Shown: positions 1 through 10,946 of the stretch, piece by piece
Numbering within the stretch: the first letter of the stretch is position 1
Layout of the letters: each line of letters starts with the position of its first letter
Origin: Gnetum montanum
Lineage: Eukaryota; Streptophyta; Gnetopsida; Gnetales; Gnetaceae
NCBI GenBank assembly: GCA_015680685.1
Contig: MNCI01014507.1
Coordinates: 128,060-192,059 of the forward strand
Length of the DNA: 64,000 bases
Direction: 5' to 3'
Translations under genes and position numbers: made by a program
Notes under the pieces: model-generated
What the model was told of the DNA's origin: nothing
What the model saw: only the letters and a program-made list of their open reading frames with translations
Databases searched by the model: none

Positions 1-756
1 CTAGTTCTAAGCATATTCCAACAGCAGATAGGAAATAGAGTGGAAGTCTTTATGGATGACTTCTCCACTTATGAAACAAGTTTTGATCAAGCCTTGGACC
101 GATTAGAGCAAGTGCTGAAAAGATGCATAGAAACAAACTTAGGGCTAAACTAGCAGAAAAGCCATTTAATGGTCAAAGAAGGCATAGTACTTGGGCATAA
201 GGTTTCACATTTAGGAATAGAGGTAGACCTTGATAAAGTTAGGGTCATCCAAGGAAACACCCATCAACTATAAACTGTCAAAGAAATTCGGTCATTCCTT
301 GGACACATGAGCTATTATAGGAGATTCATTGAGAACTTTTCCAAGGTTGCCAAATCATTGGTAGAACTAACAAAGAAGGATGTACCATTTGAGTGGACCA
401 GGGAATGTGAATGAGCATTCCAAACTCTGAAACAAAAGCTTGTAGAAACTCCCATTCTACAAGCTCTTGACTGGTCTAGACCATTTCGCATAATGACTGA
501 TGCGTCCAATTATGCTTTGGGAGCCATACTTACATAGTTAGATGATCAAAAATGTCCTTACTACATCCACTATGCAAGTAGAAGTATCGCCAGTGCACAA
601 GTTAACTACATGACTATAGAAAAAGAATTAATGGCTATAGTGTTTGCACTGGATAAGTTTAGGCACTATGTGTTAAGTTACAAAGTGTTCATCCACATGG
701 ATCATAATGCAATCTGGTTCCTCATGAACAAGCCAATAATTAGCCTACATCATCTA
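1..756 (+). pseudogene. A1 reverse transcriptase (C-terminal half) and RNase H remnant
   Basis: Frame 1 reads from base 1 to 756 with in-frame stops near 151 (TAG), 271, 412 and 535. It begins inside the RT palm (LVLSIFQQQIGN), keeps the catalytic FMDDF motif near 52-66, and continues through the connection ([19 protein letters not shown]) into RNase H with TDASNYALGAIL, the IEKELMAIVFALDKFRHY helix and the HMDHNAI aspartate. The RNase H catalytic Asp-Glu-Asp residues are thus visible. The frame ends abruptly after FLMNKPIIS, where about half a kilobase of RNase H tail, integrase zinc finger and first integrase aspartate is missing compared with normal elements. Not functional as it stands. 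Confidence 0.88.
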
Positions 757-1650
757 TAGTTGTCGTAGACTATCTAACAAAATGGGCTGAAGCAGCTGCT
801 GTTACAGACTACACATCATCTACAGCTGCACGATTTGTGCAACAACAAATCATAAATAGGTTTGGTGTGCCATGTGCACTTATCTTGGATAATGGAACAC
901 ACTTCATAGGTGCAACTTTTCAGAAGTTAATGCAACACTTAGGGGTTGAAGATAAATTGACTATACCTTATCACCCCCAAGCTAATGGACAAGCCGAGGT
1001 CACCAATAGGGAGATCACTAAAATATTGACAAGGAAAATTAGCAAGTATAGGAGATATTGGAGCACTAAAATGAATGATGCTCTTTGGGCATACTTCTCC
1101 ACTTGGAAACTCCCTATAGGCTACTCTCCCTATGATTTAGTGTACAAAATGCTTCCAACGCTTTTGATTCAAACCGAACTCCATACACTATCCATGGCTT
1201 GTGACCTCCATCTCAACCTTGATCTAGCACAAAAACAAAGGTTGGCAACTTTAAACGTGCTAGACAAAAATCGATTAGCTGCCCTGTCATCAAATGAGTT
1301 GCACAAGACATATAACAAGCAACGTCATGACTTGAAAATTTGAAAGGTTAAGTATCAACCAGGAGATAAGGTTCTCTATTGGAACTCCACACATGTGCCA
1401 CAACACACAAAATTTCAAACACTATGGAAAGGACCTTACATTATCCATATAACCTTTCCTTCAGGGGCCATGACCATATACAAACCTAAGAGCCCTAATA
1501 AGAGATTACTAGTCAATGTGCAATAGACCAAACCCTTCCATGAACTTAGAATGGCCAGTGCACATAATACCTCTGAGAAGGGACAACCCTGCTCATTATT
1601 TTGGATCTCCTCCTTCCAACTTAGTCATGGGGGAGATGGCCACCTCTATT
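753..1650 (+). pseudogene. A1 integrase core and C-terminal domain remnant
   Basis: Frame 3 starts in the integrase core (VVVDYLTKWAEA), keeps the second catalytic Asp (LILDNGTHF, near 885-905) and the catalytic Glu (NGQAEVTNRE, near 985-1012), then ALWAYFSTWK and GYSPYDLVYK. A TGA at 1341-1343 breaks it, after which the same frame continues with the SH3-like C-terminal part (YQPGDKVLYW, LWKGPYII) to about 1530 and a short tail to about 1650. The HHCC zinc finger and first catalytic Asp are deleted upstream. The open stretch 837-1343 (168 codons) is the longest uninterrupted piece. Confidence 0.9.
1621..1634 (+). promoter_or_regulatory. PPT-like box 1 of A1
   Basis: TTAGTCATGGGGGA lies just after the integrase tail. 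The core AGTCATGGGGG recurs directly before the 3' LTR, where it is the expected polypurine tract. A2 has the same box at about 48500-48517 (minus). Confidence 0.55.
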
Positions 1651-3300
1651 GATCAATTGAGGCCCTTAGTTATTTTTTAAGTTTTTGTTTTACACATTTT
1701 TTTTACAAATTTCTTTAACTTTTTTTGTTTTTTTTTTGCAACATCATTCATAATTTTTCATTTCTTTGTGTGGTTGTTTATGTTGTTAGGTTTGTCACCT
1801 GATGGTGGTATGAACTGTATTCTATTGATTGCTAATGTTTGGTTTCTACCTTTGAGTTATAATGTTGATACTAAAGTATGGTTCTTTTGATATAACAGGC
1901 AATGAGTCCACATCATCCATGCATTCATAAATTTCTATGGTCTCTCTTGGCTTGGAATTGTACGGTCCATTTCTTAATAATAAAACTATTAATGAATTGG
2001 TGATTGGGCATTTCTCAAACTAAGGAAGGCCTCAAGGACTGAAAAGGGTGTGACTTCAAGGGGATTTGATGGATTTGTGCTGGCCATTCTCTTGGGTGCT
2101 TGGATGTTTTCTTCTTGAGTTTTCCTTACCATTCTAACATTGCTCTATTATTGGGAAGCTAAGCTAATAAAAATAATAAGTCTTTGCATGGTTTGGTTCT
2201 CACATAAAAAAAATAAGTAAGAATTCAAAGCACATCCCTTAGAAAAAATAATTATCTGGGCTACAAGCACTGGTTATGGAACTAAACAAACATGTTCTCT
2301 CTAACTAAGGCCCTTTCTTGCTTCCTACTTTTCCCTTTCTTGTCTCCTCGAAATGGTGGTGAATCTTTGGTGGAAGAATCCCTATTACTTCAAGTGGATG
2401 GATTGGCCAAGTATATTAATGCAAAGTCATTGGAAGTGGATTATTTGAGGTCGGATTTGGAATGGGATCTACTTAGTCACATTAACCATAACTACACAAG
2501 GGGCTGCACACCACCTTATTCTTGGGATTCTATTCCATTCTTTTCTTCTCATCATTCTTTCTCCATTTTCCACCTCTTTGCTAGTTGTATCAGTAGTCTA
2601 TATTTTGGTTGATACATTGTTTTCTTTTTGGTAAATTCTTGTGGTTAGGACTTTAACTCTTGCTTTCGAATGACATTTTCAAAGCCTACGGACTCTTTGA
2701 ATGTGGGTTTATCAGTGCATAAAGGGAATGAGCCTACTTTGGGGAGGACCCACTGGCATTCCTATTTGGTGCATCAGTTAACTTCTTTCCCTTAAACATT
2801 GCTACAATCAACATTTTTTTTGTTCATTTCCACATTTGATATCCATTTCATCGGCGTTGCCATTGTTTCTTGTTCTCCATCTTTCTTACTCATATTTTTC
2901 CATTCTATCACTACCAGAGGATCGCTCTTACTCATGGGGGTCCTGGTCTAATTTTTTCAATTTTCTCCTAACCCCTACACCTTGGGTAGTCACCAGTGTT
3001 ATATCTCTAGAATCCGTATTAGCCATATCACAACTCAGCTAATGGACCTTACACCAAGGCAAGGTATCAATTGTATTGTGATTTACTTATCCTTGCTCAT
3101 ATGTGACTATGTTGTGTGTGCAGATGGCAATCATGCAACAATTGACTAGACCTGGATGAAACATGTACGATGGACTGGTACTGGAATAGTTGTGCAAAGA
3201 ACAAGATTGATGGCGCACTTATGGATAGACAATGGAAGGCGCAATCTTGGCATCGGTAGCAACACATCTTCTCCTTCTCTCTCTCTCTCTCTCTTCTCTC
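1651..3300 (+). other. A1 3' region between integrase and LTR
   Basis: This 1.65 kb stretch is shared by all three longer A copies (A2 about 46670-48545, A3 54936-56750, both reversed). No frame stays open in all of them. It is T-rich near 1680-1740, contains two extra PPT-like boxes, and ends in a (TC)n run at about 3270-3300. In Athila-type elements an env-like gene can occupy this place. Short peptide stretches such as LWIDNGRRNLGIG (about 3220-3260) recur in A3, but stops and shifts prevent a firm call, and the similarity may be only nucleotide-level. Confidence 0.6.
2930..2941 (+). promoter_or_regulatory. PPT-like box 2 of A1
   Basis: ACTCATGGGGGT, a second internal copy of the polypurine core. 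Counterparts in the other copies are at about 47238-47253 (A2) and 55521-55538 (A3), both minus strand. Confidence 0.45.
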
Positions 3301-3301
3301 N

Positions 3302-3359
3302 CGTGATATCGTGTATGCAATATCGCGGCTCATCATACCCCCATGACTGAATGAAAACT
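3302..3359 (-). other. n-bounded 58-bp segment in reverse orientation (likely assembly error)
   Basis: Bases 3301 and 3360 are single n. Read on the minus strand, the 58 bases between them give the end of the internal region (AGTTTTCATTCAGTCATGGG), then the PPT, then the LTR start TGATGAG at 3335 and the GATATC motifs that belong next. Read on the plus strand it makes no sense in a plus-oriented element. Flipping it restores the order PPT, LTR start, U3, as seen in A2. Confidence 0.85.
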
Positions 3360-3407
3360 NACACGATATCACGTCCACCACATGATATCGCGTCCTGCCT
3401 CATCTTC

Positions 3408-3415
3408 TATAAATA
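3408..3415 (+). promoter_or_regulatory. TATA box of A1 LTR
   Basis: TATAAATA, conserved in all family A LTRs that can be checked (33236-33243 plus; 52813-52820, 54776-54783 and 61859-61866 minus). It marks the U3/R side of the LTR promoter. Confidence 0.7.
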
Positions 3416-4140
3416 AGAGACGGCGCCCTTTGTTTCCAATAGTTAGAGTTAGACCCTTAGCCAAACTCTTGCAGTTTTACCATTCCAAAGATAGAATAAT
3501 TTCTGTGTGCCCACAGTAGGATTCATAGAGTGAGCGGATCTTTATTTGAGCAATTTGTACTTGAGCACACATTTGTGTACAACAATAAAGGTGAACAATA
3601 TGATAAACCTTGCAGCATACAAATTAAGCTAGATAGTAAGTAATTATTGTTGAATTTTTAAATGCTTTTCTAGTTAATTAATATGTTTCTCAACCTTCAA
3701 CCCCCTTAGTTAAATATACTCAGTACAACCGCTTCGAGCATGCATGTAGTGCTTGGTAACCTAGTAACGATTAGTGTTTGGTAATCCCAGCAGCATTGCA
3801 TTAGTTTAGGATGTGTACGGCAAGTGGGAACGGATACTGGTGTTAGGAACAATTAGAACTTAGTTAATGAATATATACTGTAAGTTAGTTACTTAGTTCT
3901 CTTTCCCTTCCCCTTATTAGCATAAGACATCAAAAAGATAAAAGTTATAAAAATCACATACCTTAAGCTTACTTAACCATACAACTATGACAATACAAGT
4001 AAGTTTGGAAGGACAAGGACTGATTAACCTTGAGTGTTCCATTAAGGTGCGTAAGCACTTAGTCCTTGGAGTTTGATTGGATTGCACGTGAAACGCTCGT
4101 ATTTGTATGGTTGAGTGTAGGGGTACCTCGCCACTCATCA

Positions 4141-4145
4141 ACATA
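4141..4145. repeat. Target site duplication (right copy) of A1
   Basis: ACATA follows the LTR end directly. The matching B-inner sequence near 13506 reads GACATATAGTGTATGATC, so these bases belong to the target. The left copy is outside the window. Confidence 0.6.
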
Positions 4146-4214
4146 TAATTCATGATTGACCAAGGTCAACTGGTTCTTGATTCAACCAACTTTCTTTGAT
4201 CGAATAATCAATTG

Positions 4215-5030
4215 ATGAAGGTCTACAAAGACCCTCTCAATGCAAGTGGTGCAGGCTATGTCATCAATGCCATCTACATTGATGATGACATAGGATCAAC
4301 ATGAGAGCCATCTATGGTTCATGTGTCCTCTAACAACATTAGGACCTCTTCAGCATCAACTAGTCCAAGGATCCCTTTTGTTATCATAGCATCACCTTGG
4401 GTGCCCATGACACCCTTTGTGGTTAGGGCCCCACAACACATTGTAGCAATTGTAACCTAGACACCCTTTGTTGTTAGGGTGCTGCAACATGCAGACCCTT
4501 TGCCAAGTCTAGTAGTGGGAACTACAACAAACCCTACTTGCCTAAGGCCTCATCTTGCTTACAACACTAGGTAGTCGAGGTGGTATCCTGAGAGGCCAAA
4601 TGAGTACCTCACTAACTAAATGATGAGGGAACATATGGTATTAAGTATGCCTAATCCTATCCCCTTGTCTACTATTCCTATGGACACATTAGTCGAAGTT
4701 GTTATAGCAAGTGATCAATAACCAAGCACTGAGGCTCACAGGTAACCACAACAAAACAAGCCCAAATCTCCTCCTTAAGAGATCCACCTTTTAGGCCACA
4801 CAGAGAAGATGAAGGCTAACAAGGAAACTGACAATAGTAAGGACTTTCTAGACACATTGGCAGAAGTCAAGTAGGCTCTTAAATAAAAAAAATACAACCT
4901 TGAGCTTGTATGACTTGGTGATAACCTCCTTCACTCATCATGAAGACTAGTTCACATGTTGGCCTCTATTCCTGTTAAGGAGGACATCCCAATGAATGAA
5001 CAAGCCATCCACACTATGATGCTTTCTCCT
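4215..5030 (+). pseudogene. B-outer gag 3' part / linker to protease
   Basis: It starts MKVYKDPLNASGAGYVINAI and matches the B-inner stretch MNVYKDLLNATGVGYIINAI at 13581 and on to about 14400. The sequence carries many TAG stops. No domain is recognisable; by position it is the part of the gag-pro polyprotein between the zinc knuckle and protease. Its function cannot be stated. Confidence 0.65.
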
Positions 5031-5042
5031 TTACCTTAGGAA

Positions 5043-5760
5043 TTGTGTCCAACACCTCTAGCATTTTGTGATGAGGTAATCAAGGTAGACCCTGAAAAGA
5101 GTGAAGTCACCACTACGCCAATGTTTATAACCATTTACGTAGGACAATGTAAGATTCATAGGGTACATGTTGATAATGAGGTGGCAACCAATGTCATCCC
5201 ATTCCTAGTTGTTGACAAACTTGATCTGGCCAACCAGATCCAGGCCACAAAGACAACATGCCTCAAGCCCTTTAATGGGTCATGTGTTGTTGTGAGGGGA
5301 ATAGTCATAATAGAATTTTGGTACGGGAGCGATTCCCCACTATGGCTGAATTCATTATCATTGAGGAGATGCTTCAATTTAACCTAATTTTTGGAAGGCC
5401 TAGGCTAGCCCAATTGTAGGCTATCTCCTCACCCATTTACTAAGAGATCCACCTTTTGTACAAAGCTAGAGAAGTGATCATACATGATGACAACTTGGTC
5501 CTTCCAACCATCAACACCATTGATGTAAACCAAGGGTCAGAGATAGAGCTCGCTAATGACATGCCACTCCTAGAGGACAAGAGTCAACCCTGTTTGGTAG
5601 ACCCACCTGAAGAGATAAAAGAGGCTAATACCTTCCTTGAGGAAGCTTTATAGGTAGAATTGCCCTTTAGCATCAATGATGAAGGTATGGGCGAATATTG
5701 TCTCATGCTACCTAAGCTCTATGCATCCACTAATCCACATCAAGTTAGGAAGTGACTACA
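5043..5760 (+). pseudogene. B-outer aspartic protease remnant
   Basis: The protease frame gives FITIYVGQCKIHRVHVD then NEVATNVIPF, where B-inner has DDGAATNVIPF. The aspartate-glycine core of the active site is lost here (DDG to DNE). A one-base shift near 5325 moves the frame, which resumes through the linker (PCLVDPPEEIKEANTFLEEA near 5588-5650) and ends near 5760. Retroviral-type proteases of this lineage cut the gag-pol polyprotein; this copy cannot. After it comes no RT but the long spacer described for B-inner. Confidence 0.8.
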
Positions 5761-5999
5761 TGGCTAAGTTACTCCCTTAGCACAACATGTGTTAGGTGCT
5801 TGCTTGTCCTTAATTTTTTGCATGCTCTATTAGCCCCATTAGCCTTTTTCTTGCATAGTTACATTCCGTATGGTTCCTTGTGTTTTACATTATTTTCTTT
5901 GTTATGCATTTACCTCTTTTTCTTACACATCTTCATTTAGTCTTTTATGCATTAACACAACATTAAAAATACATAAAAATTATAAAATTAAAATTACAA

Positions 6000-6320
6000 A
6001 AAAATGGGACCCAAAAATACCTTAAACTAGCACATGGCTCAGAAAGGCCTTAAATTAGTGCATGGCCCACCATGACCTAAAATTGGCAACCTGTCTTGCA
6101 TTGCCATGGCTTGTAAAGGCCTTAAATTAGTGTGTGGCTAACCATGGCCAAAAACTAGCACCTTGCGGCCTGCCACATCCTAAAACTAGCAATTTCTTTC
6201 TTTAATTTGTGGCCCGAAATGGCCTTAAACTAGCAATGACCATGGCTCAAAACAACTTTAAACTAATAATGGCCCTTTCACCATGGCCTTAAGCTAGCAT
6301 AGGGCCTACAAGGGGCCTAA
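6000..6320 (+). repeat. Degenerate TAAACTAGC repeat array, B-outer spacer
   Basis: About ten irregularly spaced copies of a core (CC)TTAAACTAGCA, with AAATTGGC and AAACTAGC variants, separated by phrases like CATGGCC and GAAATGGCC. The matching array in B-inner is at 15340-15615, and related arrays lie near the integrase end at 24455-24745 and 35165-35600. Confidence 0.75.
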
Positions 6321-6508
6321 TCACATCAACTAAGTTGCATTACCTATATTAAATAGTTAGAAAAATAGCATGAAGTTTGACACACAATTCTCATTGCAAA
6401 AAACATAAGTTGTTTTATATCTCTATCAGCAAGAATACATAGCATGACCATGCAACAAGAATGGTCAAAGTGCAAAATTTCCCAATAATAGGGCTACATC
6501 ATGTTAGC

Positions 6509-9500
6509 TTAGCTAGTGATGTATGGCAAGGGTTGAGGTTCCTCCTCCTCCTCCTTTACTGCTCTATTGGGGCCTACGCTATTACTTGGTTCTTGTCTCA
6601 AAACTATGAAAAACAACAAATTAGTCAGCAATTGCAAAACTACAATACAAAATTAACATACAAAGTTGACACATAAAAAAGCGTAAAAAAGGAAAAAGTT
6701 ATTTAACTCCAAAGGGTCCTGCATTAGACTCTGGAGGCAATCTATCAAGACCCTCCTCCAAGTGTCGGAGGATCTCAACCTCTAATAACCGCATCCAGTC
6801 CTCATGGTTGAGGTCAACATCTACAAGGATTTTTTCCTTGTCCACTATGGTCCATGTGGGAGGCTGCATAGAAAAAGTGGCCATAGAATTATCCCCTTAG
6901 GGTAGGGTAATCTCTCACTCTAGGGAACCACTAACCACTATGTGCTAGGTGAACAACTTAAAGGCCTAACTCTCACCAATTGCTTCAACGAACATCTCAA
7001 GGTGATGAGCCTTCACAAACTTGTCCTTAAGCTATTGTAAGTAGGCATCTCACTCTCGCTTATAGTGGTGCTTATGGTTCTTTTGCATGTGCCCCCATTT
7101 GCACACCTTAGCACTAAAGCTCTTCCACTCTTCATTCTTTCAAGAGAGCATATCCATCTACAACCTCTACTTGATGATCTCCCAGGTAGCCTCATTCTTA
7201 CCTTGGATCATCAACCAATACCTAGCATAATCTATCTCTAATGTTGGCTAGGTACTATTCTTCTATGCTTTAGCTAACAAGAAATCATTATGGAACTAGA
7301 GGTCCTCGTTCTTTATGGTCAGGCTCACCATCGCATATTGGAGCTCATGCACATGCTTCCATAGGTACTCATTCAAGTGCCTATAGGTCCACAACGCCCT
7401 CACACTAGAAAGTGTGCACTTACTCACTGCCTCATACACATGACAAGGCACATGACTAGAATGGAATCTATGTGAGCTACCCGATCTGGATCCTAGTGAA
7501 GCTTAGATCCTATTAGCATACAACAAGTAAACCAATATAAGCAACATACAAAGCCATAGGATTGATAAAGTATTTTAAGCAAAATGACATGCATACTAAG
7601 TTCAGGATCTACCTACTGTATGTGGTCCATCATGTGCTCCATGATTTCTTTCATGAAGGAAAATTTATTAGATGTTTCTATCCATGGCTTCATGCGTTGA
7701 GTAGGCACTAGTGGTGGATCACTAGCAGGAAGGTCTAAGGCTATAATGCAAACACAATGCAACACTTAGTGATAACTAAGTAGTGAAAGGCTTAAGAGCA
7801 AAAGGCAAAAGTAGATGATAATAAAAAGTGCTTACCAAGCAAGCCCTCAGATGTCAGTGCAGGTGGATCTCCCAGTTGCACATTGTCAAATAGGTTGATG
7901 AAGTCACCCTTAGGGTGGAACAACCCCTTCGCATCAAATTGTTGGGAGATCTTTAGGGCCTCTGCTGGCTCTTCCCTGTGAGCTACTTCCTCTTCAACCT
8001 AAAGAAGGATCATGTTTGTTGCACTTACTATCATCGTTGTTGCTTCCTCAACAACCCTCTTGTTTGACTCACATAGTGTAGTAGTATTAGCATAGCATAA
8101 AAAAAAAAAAAAATAAGTCGAATGCATTTGTGATGTGCACTAACTTGCAACCATCGAACGAAGGGTGGGTATCTTGAGGTGGAATTTCTTGAAGTTTGCT
8201 CATCCAATTGTAGGGGGAGTCTTCTTTGTTGGATGCAACCTCTTGATTTTTTCCTTGGAGGACCCCACTATCATTGTGATATACCACTCTACCCTCTTCA
8301 CATCCCTAACAATCATTGGTGGACACTCACCTATATTGTCATGGAAATATGGTTATTGTGACCTATCCAGATGTACCTTTGTTGTAACTAAATATGACTC
8401 CTCAATCCCCTCTAAAGGGTCCTATGCACGAGTGGTAGTGAATAAATGCTTGATCCATATCTTGGATAGCTACTTGCTATCCTGCACAATCCAATGTCCA
8501 CTATCCCTGATCACTAACAACTTTGCAAGCCTTTGCAAATAGGCTACAACGAATGTGAAGTGAAAGTGGTATCTTGCATGAATATTGTGATGAAACCAGA
8601 TGATCTTTGCCTATAACCCATTAGTAATAGAAGAGGCCTAGTTAAACTTGGTACCCTCCTCTATAACCTTCTACATCACTCACACCTACTCCACACTAAG
8701 GATTGTTCCTTGGGAGAGCATCTTAGGAAAGGTGTAGGCATGGAAAAGAGGGTAAAGCCTTTGAACCTCAGGCACCTACATGTTCCCAACCACGATGCCT
8801 TTACGAGGCCAAGTGATCCCTAGCCACTCCTCAATCTTCTCTCTTTAGGCCACGTCTTGGTTGGGTTTGTCAATGATTAACAACCACAGAGGGAAGACCA
8901 AAGAAGTCAGCAAAAAAGGCATTGTCAAGGTCCAAGGCTACCCTCACTCCATGCATGTGAGTAACAAAGCAGTAGACATCATGACTGAAGGAGTCAATAA
9001 TGGTTACTATATTGACCACTAGTGTGTTTGGGCTAAGGGGCAAGAAAAGGTCCATCAAACCAACATGTGTAAGCTAACCAATTAGAGCCTCTAAGGCCTG
9101 ATAGCACAACCACTCCTATGGCCCCTTCACATTGCCATACTTCATAATGAGGGTGGCCTCACTATAGATAGTGGAAACCACTATTACCTCTCCAATGCAA
9201 TGGTAGCTATAACATAGGCAAACACAATGTTAGCATCGTGCAATTAATGCATGCATGAGAAAAAGCAAAAAATGTCAAGCCAAAATAATGAATACTCATG
9301 TGGAACAAACGATGTGCGTGACACAGGTGGTGGCACAACAAGCTCTCCGAAGGTGGGCTCACGACTAGCCCATCCCTCATCAAGCCAATCATAGGTTCAA
9401 CATCACTTAAATGCCTTTAGGTACCAAGTGGGATAGTTCTCTAAGTCCTCCCACACATGTTCTATAATTACCTCTTGAAAGCTTAGACTAGAGGAAAAAA

Positions 9501-9552
9501 CCTCTAGCATGGTATGGGTCAAAGCCATAGCCCTTATCTTGTCATGGAGTCC
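6509..9552 (-). pseudogene. B-outer antisense multi-exon gene, 3' exons
   Basis: Minus-strand reading conserved with B-inner 15805-18640. Sections that align as protein include MDLFLPLSPNTLVVNIVTII (9058 down), FFADFFGLPS, EATLIMKYGNVKGP upstream of it, and ATFSMQPPTWTIVDKEKI (6884 down). Splice-like breaks are visible: acceptor TTATAG at 9207; GCAA/GTTAGT at 8144 with a 15-base polyT before an acceptor near 8068; donor TTG/GTAAGC at 7835 with acceptor TTATAG at 7741 (95-bp intron); donor TTA/GTATGC at 7596 with acceptor TAATAG at 7510 (87 bp). The last exon ends in an acidic tail (EEEEEP) and a stop at 6509-6511. Product not recognised; a faint likeness to plant transposon-associated antisense ORF proteins is unproven. 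Confidence 0.68.
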
Positions 9553-9557
9553 ATCAT
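9553..9557. repeat. TSD of B-inner, left copy
   Basis: ATCAT, repeated at 28135-28139 directly after the 3' LTR. Removing one copy plus the element rejoins CCATCAT to CAACTTTAAATTTGGCA, which matches the unbroken B-inner sequence near 18610. Confidence 0.85.
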
Positions 9558-10921
9558 TAAAACACCACCAATTTTGGGCTTCAGCATTGCAACGTAGTAT
9601 AGAAGAAGACCAAATTTGGACAAAATTTTTCTAAGTATCCTTGCTACGCTCTAGAGTGTAGCAAGCATAGCCATTGCTAGACATCAAATTTTATAAAATT
9701 TGTCTAAGTGTTGGGCTATGCTCTATAGCATAGCCAGCGTAGCACTGTAGAGAAGCCTTCAACAGCCACCAAAAGCCTCCAGAGATTAGCATTAGCCTTC
9801 ACCTTGGCTCTAGTGTTCCTTCAGTAAGAAAGATTAGTAGTTTGCATCTCTTTTTCCTTTCCATTTACCCTTGAGTTATACTTATGCTTGACCCTATTCA
9901 AAAGAAGGGAAGACAGTCCCGGAGCATAGCCTCTAAGTTGCACTATTTTTTTCACTATTCGTAGGTACATTGTAGTCATTCAAACTTTGGCATATGTAGC
10001 CTTGATAGCATAGTCATAGTTCTACAATCTCTAGGGATCCACTATAGTCCACTAGAGCCTAGCACTTACTACTCTCATGGGAGAGTAACTAGGCCTAACA
10101 TAGTCCCATATACCCTCATGCCACATGGTGCCCAATCTACATGTCATGCTAACCCTAGCCCTATAAATACCCCTACATCTCACATTTTAGGGGTTGACAC
10201 TTTGGAATTTCAGTAGGCAAATTTTTCATTTGGCTAGCACCTTCATCCAACAGTGGGCAAAGTTGATGATCGTCCAGTGCAACTAGCACTCCAACTTTCC
10301 TTGCATCTAAGCACATTTGGCATCTTGGTGTATCCCAAGACACCCATGGTCACTGGTGCATACTGTCCAACACCCAGTTCACCACTTTGGTGCATGCAAC
10401 ACCATGGTAGCTAACTCGGTAGGCTCATACTTCACAGTAGTTGTCAGTTTTATAGCTCGGATGCCCCAAAGATTGTGACTATGCTACTACACTACTACTA
10501 TAGCTATCTATAAATTGTGTATCACTCTCACCTCTTTTTTACAATTGCTATGCTCTCTCGTTTAGGGTGATGCACTTTTGTTCTGAAGTTTTATTACGTT
10601 TTTCAAGCATTTTTTCTTCCATTTAGCATAGAAATTGCATTTTATTACTATCTTGCATGCATTCGCACATTTACACCATCATCCTCTAGCTAGGACACCC
10701 TACTATGTGTTGGCCTAGCCAACCTTGGTGCCCATTGGTAACACCATGTAATCCCTTTAGCATTTGCTTGATGTAGCACCTTGTAAGTCCTTGTTTAATT
10801 AACAAGACCATTTAGGGCACCCCGTCTCCATTTCTAGCAAGGCCCTCGTATGGGTTCAGGGTTAGGCTATACACCTGCTAACCTCTTAGTGTTCTAGCCA
10901 CTGATGTTTTTGGTCATCATA
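9558..10921 (+). repeat. B-inner 5' LTR
   Basis: 1364 bp, beginning TAAAACACC (TG decayed to TA) and ending GGTCATCATA. The partner LTR starts TGAAACACC, and the B-outer LTR ends CACTACA, showing the TG...CA origin. U3 carries imperfect palindromes of the GCTATGCTCTAGAGCATAGC type at about 9640-9745. It is about 416 bp shorter than its partner, lacking part of the palindrome-rich U3. Confidence 0.88.
10162..10169 (+). promoter_or_regulatory. TATA box of B-inner 5' LTR
   Basis: TATAAATA in the context AACCCTAGCCC-TATAAATA-CCCCT, repeated in the 3' LTR at 27403-27410. Confidence 0.7.
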
Positions 10922-10927
10922 TTTTTT

Positions 10928-10946
10928 TAGCACTAGAAGGAGGGCC
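10928..10946 (+). promoter_or_regulatory. B-inner primer-binding site
   Basis: TAGCACTAGAAGGAGGGCC lies six T after the LTR end. Family C has TGGTGCTAGAACAAGGGCC in the same place, so both families prime with the same kind of tRNA. I do not assign the tRNA. Confidence 0.6.

Larger units (their letters stand above)
1..4140 (+). mobile_element. Family A copy 1 (A1): Athila-like Ty3/gypsy element, 5' part outside window
   Basis: The sequence reads from inside reverse transcriptase through RNase H, integrase, a 1.7 kb non-pol 3' region and a 3' LTR that ends in CTCATCA at 4140. Pol motifs (FMDDF, DNGTHF, NGQAEVTNRE) belong to the Athila/Tat branch of Ty3/gypsy. The right flank (4141 on) is gag-region sequence of B-outer, so A1 was inserted into that element. 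The copy is defective: an internal deletion joins RNase H to the integrase core, and several stops interrupt the frame. The order pol, 3' region, LTR agrees with A2 and A3 on the other strand. Confidence 0.9.
3302..4140 (+). repeat. A1 3' LTR
   Basis: The start (TGATGAG, reverse complement at 3329-3335) lies in the flipped segment; the rest runs 3361-4140 and ends CTCATCA. The first part carries GATATC-type palindromes, then a TATA box. The terminal 40 bases (GAGTGTAGGGGTACCTCGCC and so on) match the solo LTR end at 33956 and, reversed, the LTR edges at 45912, 51961 and 54065. Visible length is about 814 bp plus whatever the n hides. Confidence 0.88.
4141..9557 (+). mobile_element. B-outer, left part (gag end, protease, antisense gene)
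   Basis: This stretch is colinear with B-inner 13510-18640 throughout: the gag 3' part, protease, TAAACTAGC repeat array and the antisense gene are in the same order and spacing. It stops at 9557, exactly where the B-inner LTR begins, and resumes at 28135. B-outer therefore predates B-inner. Its own 5' LTR and most of gag lie beyond the A1 insertion, outside the window. Confidence 0.9.

Noticed and set aside
3270-3300. (TC)n run as a regulatory site
   Set aside because: A simple microsatellite found at the same place in all A copies with variable length; no further evidence.
5156-5377. 73-codon minus frame opposite protease
   Set aside because: Mirror of the protease frame; the same shadow appears opposite B-inner protease.
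6000-6320. Regular-looking short repeats as a CRISPR array
   Set aside because: Spacing and core vary, there is no constant repeat, and the setting is a plant retrotransposon.
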